DNA of 64,000 bases from Solwaraspora sp. WMMD406 (GCF_029626025.1 NZ_JARUBF010000001.1:1364001-1428000), one strand, 5' to 3'; shown: positions 1-13,640, numbered from the stretch's first letter. Made by a program: numbers and translations. Notes: a model not told the origin generated them from the letters alone.

Positions 1-486
1 TACGCAACCGCTGTGTTCAGCATGAACCAGGTAGAAGTGCCTGCCGAGGAGATCGAACGCAAGGTCGAGGTGCGGATGCGTCGCGCGCGGCTACTGACTC
101 GGATCGAGCCGTACCTACCCGGGTTCGGCATAGTGCTCGACGAGTCGATCCTGCGTCGGCCGATCGGCGGCGGGCGGACGATGGCTGCTCAACTTCGCCG
201 TCTCGCCGAGGCTGGTGAGCTACCGAACGTCTCGATCCGGGTGCTGCCGTTCAGTGCCGGGTTGCATGCTGGTCTGATGGCACACGGGCCGTTCACCATC
301 CTGGATTTCCCAGAACCGAACGAGCCAACGACCGTCTATGTCGAGGAGCTGACGGGCGCGCTGTTCCTCGATCGGCCGGACGAGGCTGAGCGGTACGCTT
401 GGACCTTCACCGACATCGCTGGCCGGTCGCTGAGTGAACAGGCCAGCCGTGACCTCTTCTGGCGGGCGGCGAAGGAGTACGAGTAA
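1..486 (+). CDS. Helix-turn-helix regulator, DUF5753 C-terminal part (partial)
   Basis: The reading frame is open from base 1 (YATAVFSMNQ...), so the gene starts before the window and only about 161 C-terminal residues are seen. The visible part has DUF5753 features: an EEIERKVEVRMRRARLL segment, then LPNVSIRVLPFSAGLHAG and a hydrophobic FTILDFPE strand. In this family the missing N-terminus carries an XRE-type DNA-binding domain. The stop overlaps the start of the DUF397 gene by one base (TAATG), the usual pairing of these Scr1-like regulators with DUF397 proteins in actinomycetes. The regulatory role is inferred from the family; targets are unknown. Confidence 0.85.
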   Translation, partial: YATAVFSMNQVEVPAEEIERKVEVRMRRARLLTRIEPYLPGFGIVLDESILRRPIGGGRTMAAQLRRLAEAGELPNVSIRVLPFSAGLHAGLMAHGPFTILDFPEPNEPTTVYVEELTGALFLDRPDEAERYAWTFTDIAGRSLSEQASRDLFWRAAKEYE

Positions 487-686
487 TGACCGAGTTCTCT
501 GGATCTATCTGGCGGAAGAGCAGCCGGTCCAACAACCAGGGCCAGTGTGTCGAGGTGGCTGACGGGCTGGGTGGGGTCGTCGGGGTGCGGGACTCCAAGG
601 ATCCGGCTGGTCCGGTGCTGGCGGTCGCCCCGGCGAGCTGGTCGGCCTTCATCGCGGCGACCAAGGCCGGTGCCCTCACCAGCTGA
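486..686 (+). CDS. DUF397 domain protein
   Basis: A 66-residue protein with the DUF397 signature: WRKSSRSNNQGQCVEVA near the N-terminus, VGVRDSKDP in the middle and W-x-AFIAATKAG near the end. It starts inside the stop of the upstream DUF5753 regulator, so the two are probably translationally coupled. In actinomycetes such proteins sit beside helix-turn-helix/DUF5753 regulators, and several pairs influence development or antibiotic production. DUF397 is thought to be the regulator's partner, sometimes described as antitoxin-like, but its biochemistry is not settled. The length is normal for the family. Confidence 0.88.
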   Translation: MTEFSGSIWRKSSRSNNQGQCVEVADGLGGVVGVRDSKDPAGPVLAVAPASWSAFIAATKAGALTS

Positions 687-755
687 CGGGCGTCGTTCAC
701 TCCGTCGTGAGCACGTCGGTCGCCGGTACGGGGAGACCCATACTGCGGATCCTGC

Positions 756-793
756 TGATCCCCCACGGGGATCATGATCCCCGTGGGGGATCA
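756..793. repeat. 38-bp perfect doubled palindrome, copy 1
   Basis: TGATCCCCCACGGGGATCA is followed directly by its exact reverse complement, giving 38 bp of perfect dyad symmetry. Each 19-bp half is itself an inverted repeat (TGATCCCC-CAC-GGGGATCA), so the element holds four TGATCCC half-sites in alternating orientation. It lies 69 bp after the DUF397 stop and 109 bp before the DUF3800 remnant. A second element with the same plan but different inner bases lies at 40062-40103. It could be a tetrameric operator, a cruciform or REP-like repeat, or a bidirectional terminator. No T-run follows, which weakens the terminator reading. Confidence 0.85.
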
Positions 794-902
794 CTCCAGA
801 ACGCGGTATCCCTACCGCCGGGCGGCAGCGCGCCTCCGCCCGTCGAAGGCTGACCAGACTGAAGATCGATGCGAGGCACGGAAGCCCGACTATGCTCTGC
901 TG

Positions 903-1438
903 GTGCTTCTGACCTACGTGGACGAATCCTTCACGGACGGCTGGTACTGGATAGGCGCTCTGCGGTCGCCGCCCACGACGTTACGATCACCCTGCGTGGC
1001 GTCGACCGGACCGGTCTGGCAAAGCGGTACACATCGCCGAAGCCTGCGCACGACATCGTCCTGTCTCATCTGCTGGAGCGAGTCGACGCATATGCCGCGA
1101 AGGAACAACAGTTGGCGCTCGTGATCGCAGACAAGGTCGACAACCCGGCCCGCCACCGCGCGGACCTGACTCGGTACCGAACCGATGGCACCGGCGGCTA
1201 CCGCTCTCGGCAGATCACCCGGATCGTCGACACCCTGCACTTCGCGCCGTCACACAGCTCCCGACTTGTCCAGGCCGTCGACCTGGTGACGTTCCTGCAT
1301 CGGCGACTCATGACGGTGACCGAGTCGGACCGGAGGGCAGCCGCGGTCAACGAGCGCATGTGGTCCTGGGTGCAACCACGGGTGTACCACGCATGGTGTT
1401 GGAACCCGGCGCGCCAGACGCACAAAGGGCCCGCGTAA
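903..1438 (+). pseudogene. DUF3800 protein remnant (internal deletion and frame change)
   Basis: DUF3800 proteins are RNase H-like proteins of unknown role that begin with a Y-x-DES motif. From GTG 903 one frame reads VLLTYVDESFTDGWYWIGAL, the family start. That frame loses similarity near 955. The conserved rest (AHDVTITLRGVD, LVIADKVDNPARHRADL, IVDTLHFAPSHSSRLVQAVD, then WSWVQPRVYHAWCW) continues in another frame up to the TAA at 1436-1438. Compared with the usual 220-260 residues, roughly 60 are missing at the junction near 955-975. An internal deletion that also changed frame is the simplest reading. A shorter product starting downstream cannot be excluded but would lack the DES motif. 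Confidence 0.7.
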
Positions 1439-1446
1439 GCGGGCCC
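1427..1446 (+). terminator. Hairpin at the end of the DUF3800 remnant
   Basis: GGGCCCGC-GTAA-GCGGGCCC forms an 8-bp all-GC stem with a four-base loop that contains the stop codon. There is no T-run, as is common for GC-rich actinomycete terminators. The 180 bp from here to the thiamine promoter hold no gene I can support. Confidence 0.55.
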
Positions 1447-1629
1447 CAAGGCGGTTGCGGGAACCCCGGAGGGCCTCCTGCGTTATCGACGATAGCATGA
1501 CTACCAGTAACCACCCGCGCCGATGAGAAAGCTGGCATCACCTCAGCGCGGCCTGTCTGGCTGGCGGTGAGCCTGCTCACGGCAAGCAGCGGGCGGGACG
1601 GCGGATCGAAGGTTGCCACGGATCAGCTC

Positions 1630-1658
1630 TTGGCGGATCGGCGCGTCCGTCGTACGGT
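1630..1658 (+). promoter_or_regulatory. Putative promoter of the thiamine operon
   Basis: TTGGCG (1630-1635) and TACGGT (1653-1658) are separated by 17 bp, a good match to a vegetative actinomycete promoter. Transcription would start near 1665, just before the riboswitch. Confidence 0.5.
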
Positions 1659-1670
1659 AACAAGCAAGTA

Positions 1671-1762
1671 ACCCACGGGAGCCCGGTGCACCGGGCTGAG
1701 AGGGAGGCTGACGCGGCCTCCGACCGTCGAACCTGATCCGGGTAATGCCGGCGCAGGGAGGA
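1671..1762 (+). promoter_or_regulatory. TPP riboswitch (THI box)
   Basis: The RNA carries the THI-box core: GGGAGCCCGG and CCGGGCTGAGAGGG around the pyrimidine-binding helix, then CGAACCTGATCCGGGTAATG and CCGGCGCAGGGAGG at the pyrophosphate side. The last segment contains the purine-rich ribosome-binding sequence (GGGAGGAG) for thiE at 1771. Ligand binding probably hides that site, which is the usual translational control in actinomycetes. It governs a seven-gene thiamine operon. Confidence 0.95.
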
Positions 1763-1770
1763 GTCTTGCC

Positions 1771-2442
1771 GTGCCGTCCCTTGGGCGACTGCATCTGCTC
1801 ACCGACACCCGACCCGGGTGCGACCCGCTCGGCGTACTGCGGGCCGCGCTGGCCGCCGCCGAAAACGCCGACGCCACCGCCGACCTGGTCGTGCAGGTAC
1901 GCGTCGAGGACGACATGTCCGACCGGGACGCGTACGAGTTGACCGTCCGTGCGGTCGCCGAATGCACCGCGTACCAGGTGACCTGCCTGGTCAACGACCG
2001 GCTGCACGTCGCGCTCGCCACCGGTGCGGCCGGCGCGCACGTCGGCGCGTTGGACCTGCCGGTCGACGCCGCCCGCCGGGTGCTCGGGCCGGCCGCGATC
2101 CTCGGTGCCACCGCCCGCAACCCGGTAGCCGGGCGGGCGGCGGTCGCCGCCGGGGCGACGTACCTGGGGGTCGGGCCCTGCTACGCCACCGGCACCAAGA
2201 CCGGGCTGCCCGACCCGATCGGGCTGGCCGGGCTGGCGGCCGTCACCGGCGCGGTAGACGTGCCGGTGATCGCGATCGCCGGGGTCACAGTGGACCGGGT
2301 GCCGCAGCTGCTGGCCGCCGGGGCGTACGGGGTCGCGGTCGTGGGCGCGATCGCCGCCGCCGCCGATCCGGGCCGGGCCACCGCCGACCTGCTGGCGGCG
2401 GTACGACAGCGGCCGGACACCCCGATGGGCGCGACACGATGA
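1771..2442 (+). CDS. thiE: Thiamine-phosphate synthase (first of two ThiE/TenI-family proteins)
   Basis: A 223-residue TIM-barrel protein that would join HMP pyrophosphate to thiazole phosphate to make thiamine phosphate. It starts at GTG 1771 just after the riboswitch Shine-Dalgarno. Recognisable ThiE features are CLVNDRLHVALATGA, GAHVGALDLPV, ILGATARNP, YLGVGPCYATGTKTG (phosphate-binding T-x-T-K) and a glycine-rich C-terminal phosphate loop. One oddity is the usual Q-x-R-x-K strand near residue 43, which reads QVRVE, so the lysine that normally contacts the pyrophosphate seems to be Glu. A second family member is encoded at 4551, so the division of labour between them is uncertain. It overlaps thiO by 4 bp (ATGA). 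Confidence 0.85.
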   Translation: MPSLGRLHLLTDTRPGCDPLGVLRAALAAAENADATADLVVQVRVEDDMSDRDAYELTVRAVAECTAYQVTCLVNDRLHVALATGAAGAHVGALDLPVDAARRVLGPAAILGATARNPVAGRAAVAAGATYLGVGPCYATGTKTGLPDPIGLAGLAAVTGAVDVPVIAIAGVTVDRVPQLLAAGAYGVAVVGAIAAAADPGRATADLLAAVRQRPDTPMGATR

Positions 2443-3577
2443 CCGGGTCGGCCGCGAGCGCGGATGTCGCGGTGGTCGGCGGCGGGCCGATCGGGATGGG
2501 CATCGCCTGGCGGTGCGCGCAGCGTGGCCTGCGTACCGTGCTGTTCGACCCGGCACCCGGATCCGGGGCGTCCTCGGTGGCCGCCGGCATGCTCGCCCCG
2601 GTAGCCGAGTCGCACTTCGGCGAGGCCGAGCTGACCCGGCTGCTGGTCGACTCGGCGGCCCGCTGGCCGGCGTTCGCAGCCGAGCTGACCGCCGTCACCG
2701 GCCAGGATATCGGCTACCGCACCGACGGCACGCTGGTCGTCACGCTCACCGACGACGACCGGCGGGAGGCGGAGCGGCTCTGGGCGTACCAGCGGAGTCT
2801 GGAACTGCCGATCACGCTGCTGCGCGCCACGGCGCTGCGCGATCGCGAACCGGCGCTGGCGCCGAGGGTGCGCGGCGGTGCGCTGATGCCCGACGACCAT
2901 CAGGTCGACCCGCGTCGGCTGGTCGCGGCGCTGGACACCGCGCTGAACCGGGCCGGGGTGACCGTCGTCCCGAAACCGGTCACCGAGCTTTCCACACTGG
3001 ACGCCGAAGTGGTCGTGGTGGCCGCCGGCTACGGCTCGGCGGCGCTGACCGGGCTGCCGGTTCGGCCGGTCAAAGGCCAGATCCTGCGGCTGCGGGCCCC
3101 CGCCGGCAGCGTCGGGTTCAAGCACGTGATCCGGGGGTACGCCGACAGCCGGCACGTCTACCTGGTGTCCCGCGCCGACGGCGAAGTGGTGGTCGGCGCC
3201 ACCGTCGAGGAACGAGGCGACACCACCGTCACCGCCGGCGCGGTGCTGGAGCTGCTGCGCGCCGCCGCCGACCTGCTACCAGAGATCGCCGAGTACGAGC
3301 TGGTCGAAGCGCGGGCGGCGGCCCGGCCGGGTACGCCGGACAACGCGCCGCTGCTCGGCTGGTACCAGCCGAGAATCGTCGGCACATCCGGCGGCGCCGG
3401 CGGGAGGCGGGTGCTGGTCGCGACCGGGCATCACCGGCACGGCATCGTGCTCACCCCGGTGACCGCCGACCTGATCGCCGGACTGGCCGCCGGTGGCGCG
3501 CCGGACCCGGCGTTGGCGCTGTTCGAGCCTGGTCGGTTCACCACGGCGATGACGCCGACAGCAGGGGAGGAGGACCC

Positions 3578-3587
<10 letters not shown>
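2439..3587 (+). CDS. thiO: Glycine oxidase ThiO
   Basis: An FAD-dependent amine oxidase of 382 residues that oxidises glycine to dehydroglycine for thiazole formation, the aerobic alternative to ThiH. The N-terminus has the dinucleotide-binding motif VAVVGGGPIGMGIAWRCA, followed by SSVAAGMLAPVAE, typical of DAO-family enzymes. The C-terminal ATGHHRHGIVLTPVTA segment closes the FAD site. The start overlaps the thiE stop (ATGA) and the end overlaps thiS by 10 bp, so translation is coupled. Its presence and the absence of thiH agree with aerobic thiazole synthesis. Confidence 0.93.
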
Positions 3588-9184
<5,597 letters not shown>

Positions 9185-9272
9185 GCCGGGAGGTTACGGC
9201 GAGCCGGTGAGGCTGTCGACCGCAGAGCACCGTCGGTCGACCGCAGGCCACCGCCGGTACGGCGGCGGTCGG

Positions 9273-10214
9273 TCAACCGAGCTGCGGTAGCACCTCGGCG
9301 CCGACCAGCTCCAGGTGGTCGAGATCCGTCAGGTCGATGAACCGCAGATGGACCCGGGTGGCGCCGATCGCGGCGAATTCGCCGATCCGGTCGACCAACT
9401 GCGCCGGCGAGCCGACCACCGGGTCCTCGGGCGGCAGCGCGCTCTTCTCGTGCAGCGGCGCGGCCCGGCGCCGCGCCTCGGCGTCGGAGCGACCGATCGC
9501 GATGACGATGCCGGCGGAGAACGTGAGCGGAGCCCGGTCCTGTTCGGTCCGTCCGAACCGCAGACAGGCCTCGGTCACCCGCTCGTAGGCCGTTGCCGTC
9601 TGGGCCACCGAGGTGAACGGCATGTTGAACTCGTCGGCGTAGGTGGCGGCCAGCTCCGGAGTACGTTTCGGCCCCCGGCCACCGATGATGATCGGCGGCC
9701 CGGGCTGCTGGACCGGCTTGGGCAGCGCCGGGGCGTCGACCAACTGGTAGTGGTCGCCGTAGTGGGTGAACCGCTCACCGACCGGGGTACGCCACAGTCC
9801 GGTGATCACCTCGAGCTGTTCGGCGAGCCGGTCGAAACGCTCACCGACCGGCGGGAACGGCAGCCCGTACGAGGTGTGTTCCCGCTGGTACCAGCCAGCG
9901 CCGATGCCGAGGTCGACCCGACCGTCGCTCATCTGGTCGACCTGCGCGACCATGACGGCCAGTGGACCGGGCAGCCGGAACGTCGCCGAGGTGACCAACG
10001 TGCCGAGCCGGATCCGCGACGTCTCACGCGCCAGCGCCGCCAGCGTCAGCCATGCGTCGGTGGGACCGGGCAGAGCCAGGTCCTCACCCATCGACTGGTA
10101 GTGGTCGGCGCGCAGGTAACCCTCGAATCCGGTCTCCTCGGCGAGCCGGGCCAGCCGGAGCTGGTCGTCGTAGCTCGCGCCGCGATGCGGCTCGGTGAAT
10201 ACGCTGACCCGCAC
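9273..10214 (-). CDS. Luciferase-like (LLM) F420/FMN-dependent oxidoreductase
   Basis: A 313-residue TIM-barrel LLM-family protein. Family features are VFTEPHRG, EGYLRADHYQSMG near residue 40, IRLGTLVTSATFRLPGPLA, the strand VDLGIGAGWYQREHTSYG and PIIIGGRGPKRTPELAATYA. I chose GTG 10214, one base after the stop of the ATPase gene, so the two are a two-gene unit on the minus strand. Cofactor (F420 or FMN) cannot be told from sequence alone. LLM enzymes coupled to SsuB/TauB-type transporters include alkanesulfonate monooxygenases, so a sulfonate-like or heterocyclic substrate is plausible but unproven. Confidence 0.88.
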   Translation of the reverse strand: MRVSVFTEPHRGASYDDQLRLARLAEETGFEGYLRADHYQSMGEDLALPGPTDAWLTLAALARETSRIRLGTLVTSATFRLPGPLAVMVAQVDQMSDGRVDLGIGAGWYQREHTSYGLPFPPVGERFDRLAEQLEVITGLWRTPVGERFTHYGDHYQLVDAPALPKPVQQPGPPIIIGGRGPKRTPELAATYADEFNMPFTSVAQTATAYERVTEACLRFGRTEQDRAPLTFSAGIVIAIGRSDAEARRRAAPLHEKSALPPEDPVVGSPAQLVDRIGEFAAIGATRVHLRFIDLTDLDHLELVGAEVLPQLG

Positions 10215-10215
10215 G

Positions 10216-11028
10216 TCAGTGCCCTCCGATCCCGGCCGGTGCCGGTGCGACCCGGTGCCGGGCACCGAGTCCTGCGTCGTGTTCCATCAGCACCTCGTGC
10301 AGGTCGGCGCTGCAGCGGGCGACCTGTTCGGTGTGGGCGTTGCGGCCCAGGCTGCGCGGCCTCGGGATGTCGATCGGCACGATCTTGCGGATACGTCCCG
10401 GTCGTGGGCTGAGTACCACCACCCGGTCGGCGAGCAGGATCGCCTCGTCGATCGAGTGGGTCACGAAGACGATGGTGGCCGAGCGTTCCATGTGGATCCG
10501 CTGGAGTTCGACGGAGAGTTCCTCGCGGGTGAGGGCGTCGAGCGCGGAGAACGGCTCGTCCATCAGCATGACCCGGGGTTCGGCGATCAGTGACCGGCAC
10601 AGCGAGACTCGCTGCTGCATGCCACCGGAGAGCTCGTGTGGCAGCCGCTTCTCGAAGCCACCGAGGCCGACCATCTCCAGCAGCTCCAGGGCCTTGGCCC
10701 GGTGCCGACCTCGCCGCCAGCCGAAGATCTCGACCGGCAGCAGGACGTTGTCCAGCACCGAACGCCAGGGCAGCAGCGCCGGGCGTTGAAACAGCATCGC
10801 GATGTCGCGTCGCGCCCGGACCACCTGCTCACCGCCGACGACGACCGAGCCGTCGGTGGCCGGCAGCAGTCCGGCCACCAGCCGCAGCAGGGTGGACTTG
10901 CCGCAGCCTGACCGGCCCACGACGGCGACGAACTCGCCCTCGGCGACCGTGAGATCGATGCCTCGCAACGCTTCCACGGTGCCCGAGCGTCCAGTGAAGG
11001 TCCTACTGACCCCGGTGAGCTGGATCAT
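10216..11028 (-). CDS. ABC transporter ATP-binding protein, SsuB/TauB/ThiZ type
   Basis: A 270-residue nucleotide-binding subunit of the nitrate/sulfonate/taurine/HMP importer class. Walker A is GRSGCGKST (about residues 38-46), the Q-loop is MLFQRPALLPW, the signature is LSGGMQQR, Walker B is VMLMDEPFSALD and the H-loop is FVTHSIDEA. It is divergent from the binding-protein gene at 11343 and shares a 314-bp region with it. The permease is encoded in a third unit at 12750. Together they make one apparent importer: lipoprotein, permease and ATPase. Confidence 0.93.
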   Translation of the reverse strand: MIQLTGVSRTFTGRSGTVEALRGIDLTVAEGEFVAVVGRSGCGKSTLLRLVAGLLPATDGSVVVGGEQVVRARRDIAMLFQRPALLPWRSVLDNVLLPVEIFGWRRGRHRAKALELLEMVGLGGFEKRLPHELSGGMQQRVSLCRSLIAEPRVMLMDEPFSALDALTREELSVELQRIHMERSATIVFVTHSIDEAILLADRVVVLSPRPGRIRKIVPIDIPRPRSLGRNAHTEQVARCSADLHEVLMEHDAGLGARHRVAPAPAGIGGH

Positions 11029-11123
11029 GCGGCTGGTTACTTTCTGTGCCTGGTATCCATCCTGAGTCGATCAACAGCCGGCACAGAGTATCCGGATCGT
11101 GCCCGGCACGCATCACCCAACAG

Positions 11124-11141
11124 GTAAACACTTTTGTTTAC
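11124..11141. promoter_or_regulatory. Palindromic operator candidate between ATPase and binding-protein genes
   Basis: GTAAACA-CTTT-TGTTTAC is a 7-bp perfect inverted repeat and is AT-rich in a very GC-rich intergenic region. It lies between the divergent genes at 11028 and 11343, where one repressor could control both. A related site, GTTAGCACATTTGTTCGC, lies before the permease gene. No TPP riboswitch sequence is present in this 314-bp gap. Confidence 0.5.
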
Positions 11142-11342
11142 GTTCCGATACGCGCGGTGCCCGCCTGTCGCATTGGTGCGGTTTCCCTCGTACGCTGTTG
11201 CCCGCGAAGTTCCCGACGCGATCGCGGCGTTCGGTCCGGCCCCCACGGGCCAGACGCCGCACCGGACCAACTACCCCCTCCGGTTGGCACGGCGACCTGC
11301 GGGTTTGTCGAGCGACCTCCGGTTGGAAAGGACACAACGTTC

Positions 11343-12377
11343 ATGACAAGGCTCACCCGTACGATCGCTGTCTCGGCTCTAGCGGCAGCGCTCGCGGTCA
11401 CTGCCGGCTGTAGTTCCGACGATGGTGACCAGGCCGCCGCCAGCGGCGGCGAGGCATTGAAGAAGGTGACATACCTCACGTCTTTCGGTAACTTCGGCCG
11501 GGACTCCTACGCCTGGGTCGCCAAGGACAAGGGCTTCTTCGAGGAAGCCGGCTTCGACGTCGACATCAAGCCGGGCGCCGGTACCGGCGACAACATCAAG
11601 ACCATCGTCGGTGGCCAGGCGGAGTTCACGCCGATCGACCTGACCGGTGGCCTGCTGCAGTTCGGCAACGGTGAAGCCAAGGACTTCGTGGTCGTCGCCG
11701 GCATCCAGCAGCGGACCATGGCGGCGATCATCGCGCTCGAAGGCAACGGCATCACCACCCCGAAGGACCTCGAGGGCAAGAAGCTCGCCGACGCCCCGGG
11801 CTCGGTCGTCCGTAACCTGTTCCCGACCTACGCGTCGCTCGCCGGCATCGACGAGACCAAGGTGGAGTGGGTCAACGGCGCCCCGCAGACCCTGATGGGC
11901 ACCCTGGCATCCGGATCGGTGGACGGTATCGGCCAGTTCGTGGTCGGCAAGCCCACCGTCGAGACGGTCGCCCAGGGCAAGACCGCTGTCGTCCTGCCGT
12001 ACAGCGACATCATGACGGACCTGTACGGCAACGTCCTGATCACCTCGACGAGGATCGCCGAGGAGGACCCCGAGATGGTCAAGCGGTTCAGCGCCGCGCT
12101 GCTGAAGGGCCTCGAGTACAGCATCGCCAACCCGCAGGAGGCCGGCGAGATCCTGGCGAAGAACGTGGACGAGGCCAACCCGGCCGCCGCCGCCGCCGAG
12201 CTCGACCTGATGGCCGCGTTCGTCAAGTCGACCAGCTCCGGCGTACCGGTCGGCGCGTTGGACAGCCAGCGGATCGCGCGCAGCATCGCGATCCTGCAGG
12301 GCGCCGGGGCGATCCCGCCCGGCCTGGAGCCCGAGCAGGTCGTCAACTTCGACCTGGCACCGAACGCCGCGTCCTGA
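11343..12377 (+). CDS. NMT1/THI5-like substrate-binding lipoprotein
   Basis: A 344-residue periplasmic-type binding protein with a lipoprotein signal (TRTIAVSALAAALAVTAGC, lipobox VTAGC). The mature part has YAWVAKDKGFFEEAGFDV, IVGGQAEFTPIDLTG and PKDLEGKKLADAPGS, which belong to the NMT1/THI5/SsuA-like class binding pyrimidine precursors, nitrate or sulfonates. ATG 11343 follows a GGAAAGGAC site. A strong hairpin (12384-12423) ends the unit before the permease. Proximity to the thiamine operon suggests an HMP-like ligand, but no riboswitch precedes it, so a different substrate is equally possible. Confidence 0.88.
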   Translation: MTRLTRTIAVSALAAALAVTAGCSSDDGDQAAASGGEALKKVTYLTSFGNFGRDSYAWVAKDKGFFEEAGFDVDIKPGAGTGDNIKTIVGGQAEFTPIDLTGGLLQFGNGEAKDFVVVAGIQQRTMAAIIALEGNGITTPKDLEGKKLADAPGSVVRNLFPTYASLAGIDETKVEWVNGAPQTLMGTLASGSVDGIGQFVVGKPTVETVAQGKTAVVLPYSDIMTDLYGNVLITSTRIAEEDPEMVKRFSAALLKGLEYSIANPQEAGEILAKNVDEANPAAAAAELDLMAAFVKSTSSGVPVGALDSQRIARSIAILQGAGAIPPGLEPEQVVNFDLAPNAAS

Positions 12378-12383
12378 CGGACG

Positions 12384-12423
12384 GGAAGGTGGGCCGACCG
12401 CACAGGCGGTCGGCCCACCTTCC
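12384..12423 (+). terminator. Terminator after the binding-protein gene
   Basis: A perfect 18-bp stem (GGAAGGTGGGCCGACCGC and its complement) with an ACAG loop. It separates the binding-protein transcript from the permease gene 327 bp further on. Confidence 0.85.
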
Positions 12424-12602
12424 GCGCGGTACCCGGCAATCGGGCCGGGCTAGCTTTCTGCTTCGCCGACCACAGCCGACCCGAATCAACGGCAGGGGAC
12501 GGAGTGGCGCCAATCGGTCTCACGCAGTCACACAGACGTCACTTCCACCAGCCCGGCGGTAGGCCCGGCCGGCGTGGTTTGTCACCGGGAAGGCAACGCC
12601 AC

Positions 12603-12621
12603 GTTAGCACATTTGTTCGCA
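12603..12621. promoter_or_regulatory. Operator-like site upstream of the permease gene
   Basis: GTTAGCACATTTGTTCGCA aligns with the palindrome at 11124-11142 at 13 of 19 positions, sharing the C-A-C-x-TTTGTT core. It lies 129 bp before the permease start. The rest of the 12424-12749 gap shows no gene that I can support. Confidence 0.35.
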
Positions 12622-12749
12622 CGCCGGATGTCCCGGTGCGCGGGTCATAGACGTCGATCCGCCTCGATGGCTGATCGACGTCCCTGCCCTGCTCCGCAGG
12701 AGTCCGTTTCCTCCCGGCCTGAGGCCGGAGAATCCACGGAAGGCATCTG

Positions 12750-13586
12750 ATGACCGTACTCAAACCGGCCCAGGCCCCGCCGCTGCGCGGGTTCAGACCG
12801 AGGGTGCGCCTCGGTGGCTCCCGCGCTGGCGTGGTGCTGCTGCCGTTGCTCGGCATGGTGGTCGTGGTCACCGGGTGGTGGCTGGCGACAAGCGTGTTCG
12901 AGCTGATCCACCCGGTGGTGCTGCCGCCCCCGCAGGACGTGTACACCGCGTTCCAGCCGCGGGTCGTGCGGCTGTTGGAGCACACTCTGGTGACCACCAC
13001 CTCGACCGTCGTGGGGTTCGTGCTCTCCAGCGTCGCCGGTATCCTGATGGGACTGGTGCTGGCCGGCTCGCAAGTGGTCGAGCGGATGTTCTCCCCGCTG
13101 CTCGTGGCGGTCAACGCCGTACCGAAGATCGTGATCGCGCCCCTGCTCGTGGTCGCCCTGGGGTGGGGCCAGCGGCCGATCCTCACCATGGTCTTCCTGC
13201 TCTGCTTCTTTCCGATCGTGCTCTCCACGGTGACCGGCCTGACCTCCACTCCGGCCGATCTGGCGGAACTGGCCAGATCGCTGGACGCGTCCCGCTGGCA
13301 GGCGTTCCGCAAGGTCCGGTTGCCGGCCGCGTTGCCGCAGATCTTCGTCGGACTGAAGGTCGCCATGCCGCTGGCGGCGACCGGCGCGGTGCTCGGCGAG
13401 TTCTTCGCCTCCGACAAGGACGGTCTGGGCTTTTTCATCGTGCAGACCAGCGGTATGGGCAACACCGCCGCCACCTGGGCGGCGGTCGTCCTGGTCGCCG
13501 CGATGAGCATCCTGCTCTACTTCGGTGTCGTCCTCGTCGAACGGCTCTTTCTGCCCTGGGTCCGGGAGACCACCTCGGCTCGCTGA
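12750..13586 (+). CDS. ABC transporter permease, SsuC/TauC/ThiX type
   Basis: A 278-residue permease with six predicted membrane segments (for example GVVLLPLLGMVVVVTGWWLA and TMVFLLCFFPIVLSTVTGL). The cytoplasmic EAA-like loop reads LAELARSLDASRWQAFRKVR then LPAALPQIFVGLKVA, where the ATPase docks. An ACGGAAGG sequence precedes ATG 12750. It is the likely membrane partner of the ATPase at 10216 and the lipoprotein at 11343, although it sits in a separate transcription unit. Confidence 0.93.
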   Translation: MTVLKPAQAPPLRGFRPRVRLGGSRAGVVLLPLLGMVVVVTGWWLATSVFELIHPVVLPPPQDVYTAFQPRVVRLLEHTLVTTTSTVVGFVLSSVAGILMGLVLAGSQVVERMFSPLLVAVNAVPKIVIAPLLVVALGWGQRPILTMVFLLCFFPIVLSTVTGLTSTPADLAELARSLDASRWQAFRKVRLPAALPQIFVGLKVAMPLAATGAVLGEFFASDKDGLGFFIVQTSGMGNTAATWAAVVLVAAMSILLYFGVVLVERLFLPWVRETTSAR

Positions 13587-13640
13587 GGAGTCGAGGGAGC
13601 CTCACCGGCGAGACGCCGGTACGGGAATCAAGAGACACGT

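Noticed and set aside
9315-10412. Long plus-strand reading frame opposite the luciferase-like and ATPase genes
   Set aside because: It is antisense to two genes with clear family motifs, has Arg/Gly/Gln-rich low-complexity composition and no recognisable motif; typical shadow frame in GC-rich DNA.
11029-11342. TPP riboswitch upstream of the NMT1/THI5-like binding protein
   Set aside because: The THI-box cores (CTGAGA and CCTGAT with GGGTAATGCC-like segments) are not present in this gap, unlike at 1671-1762.
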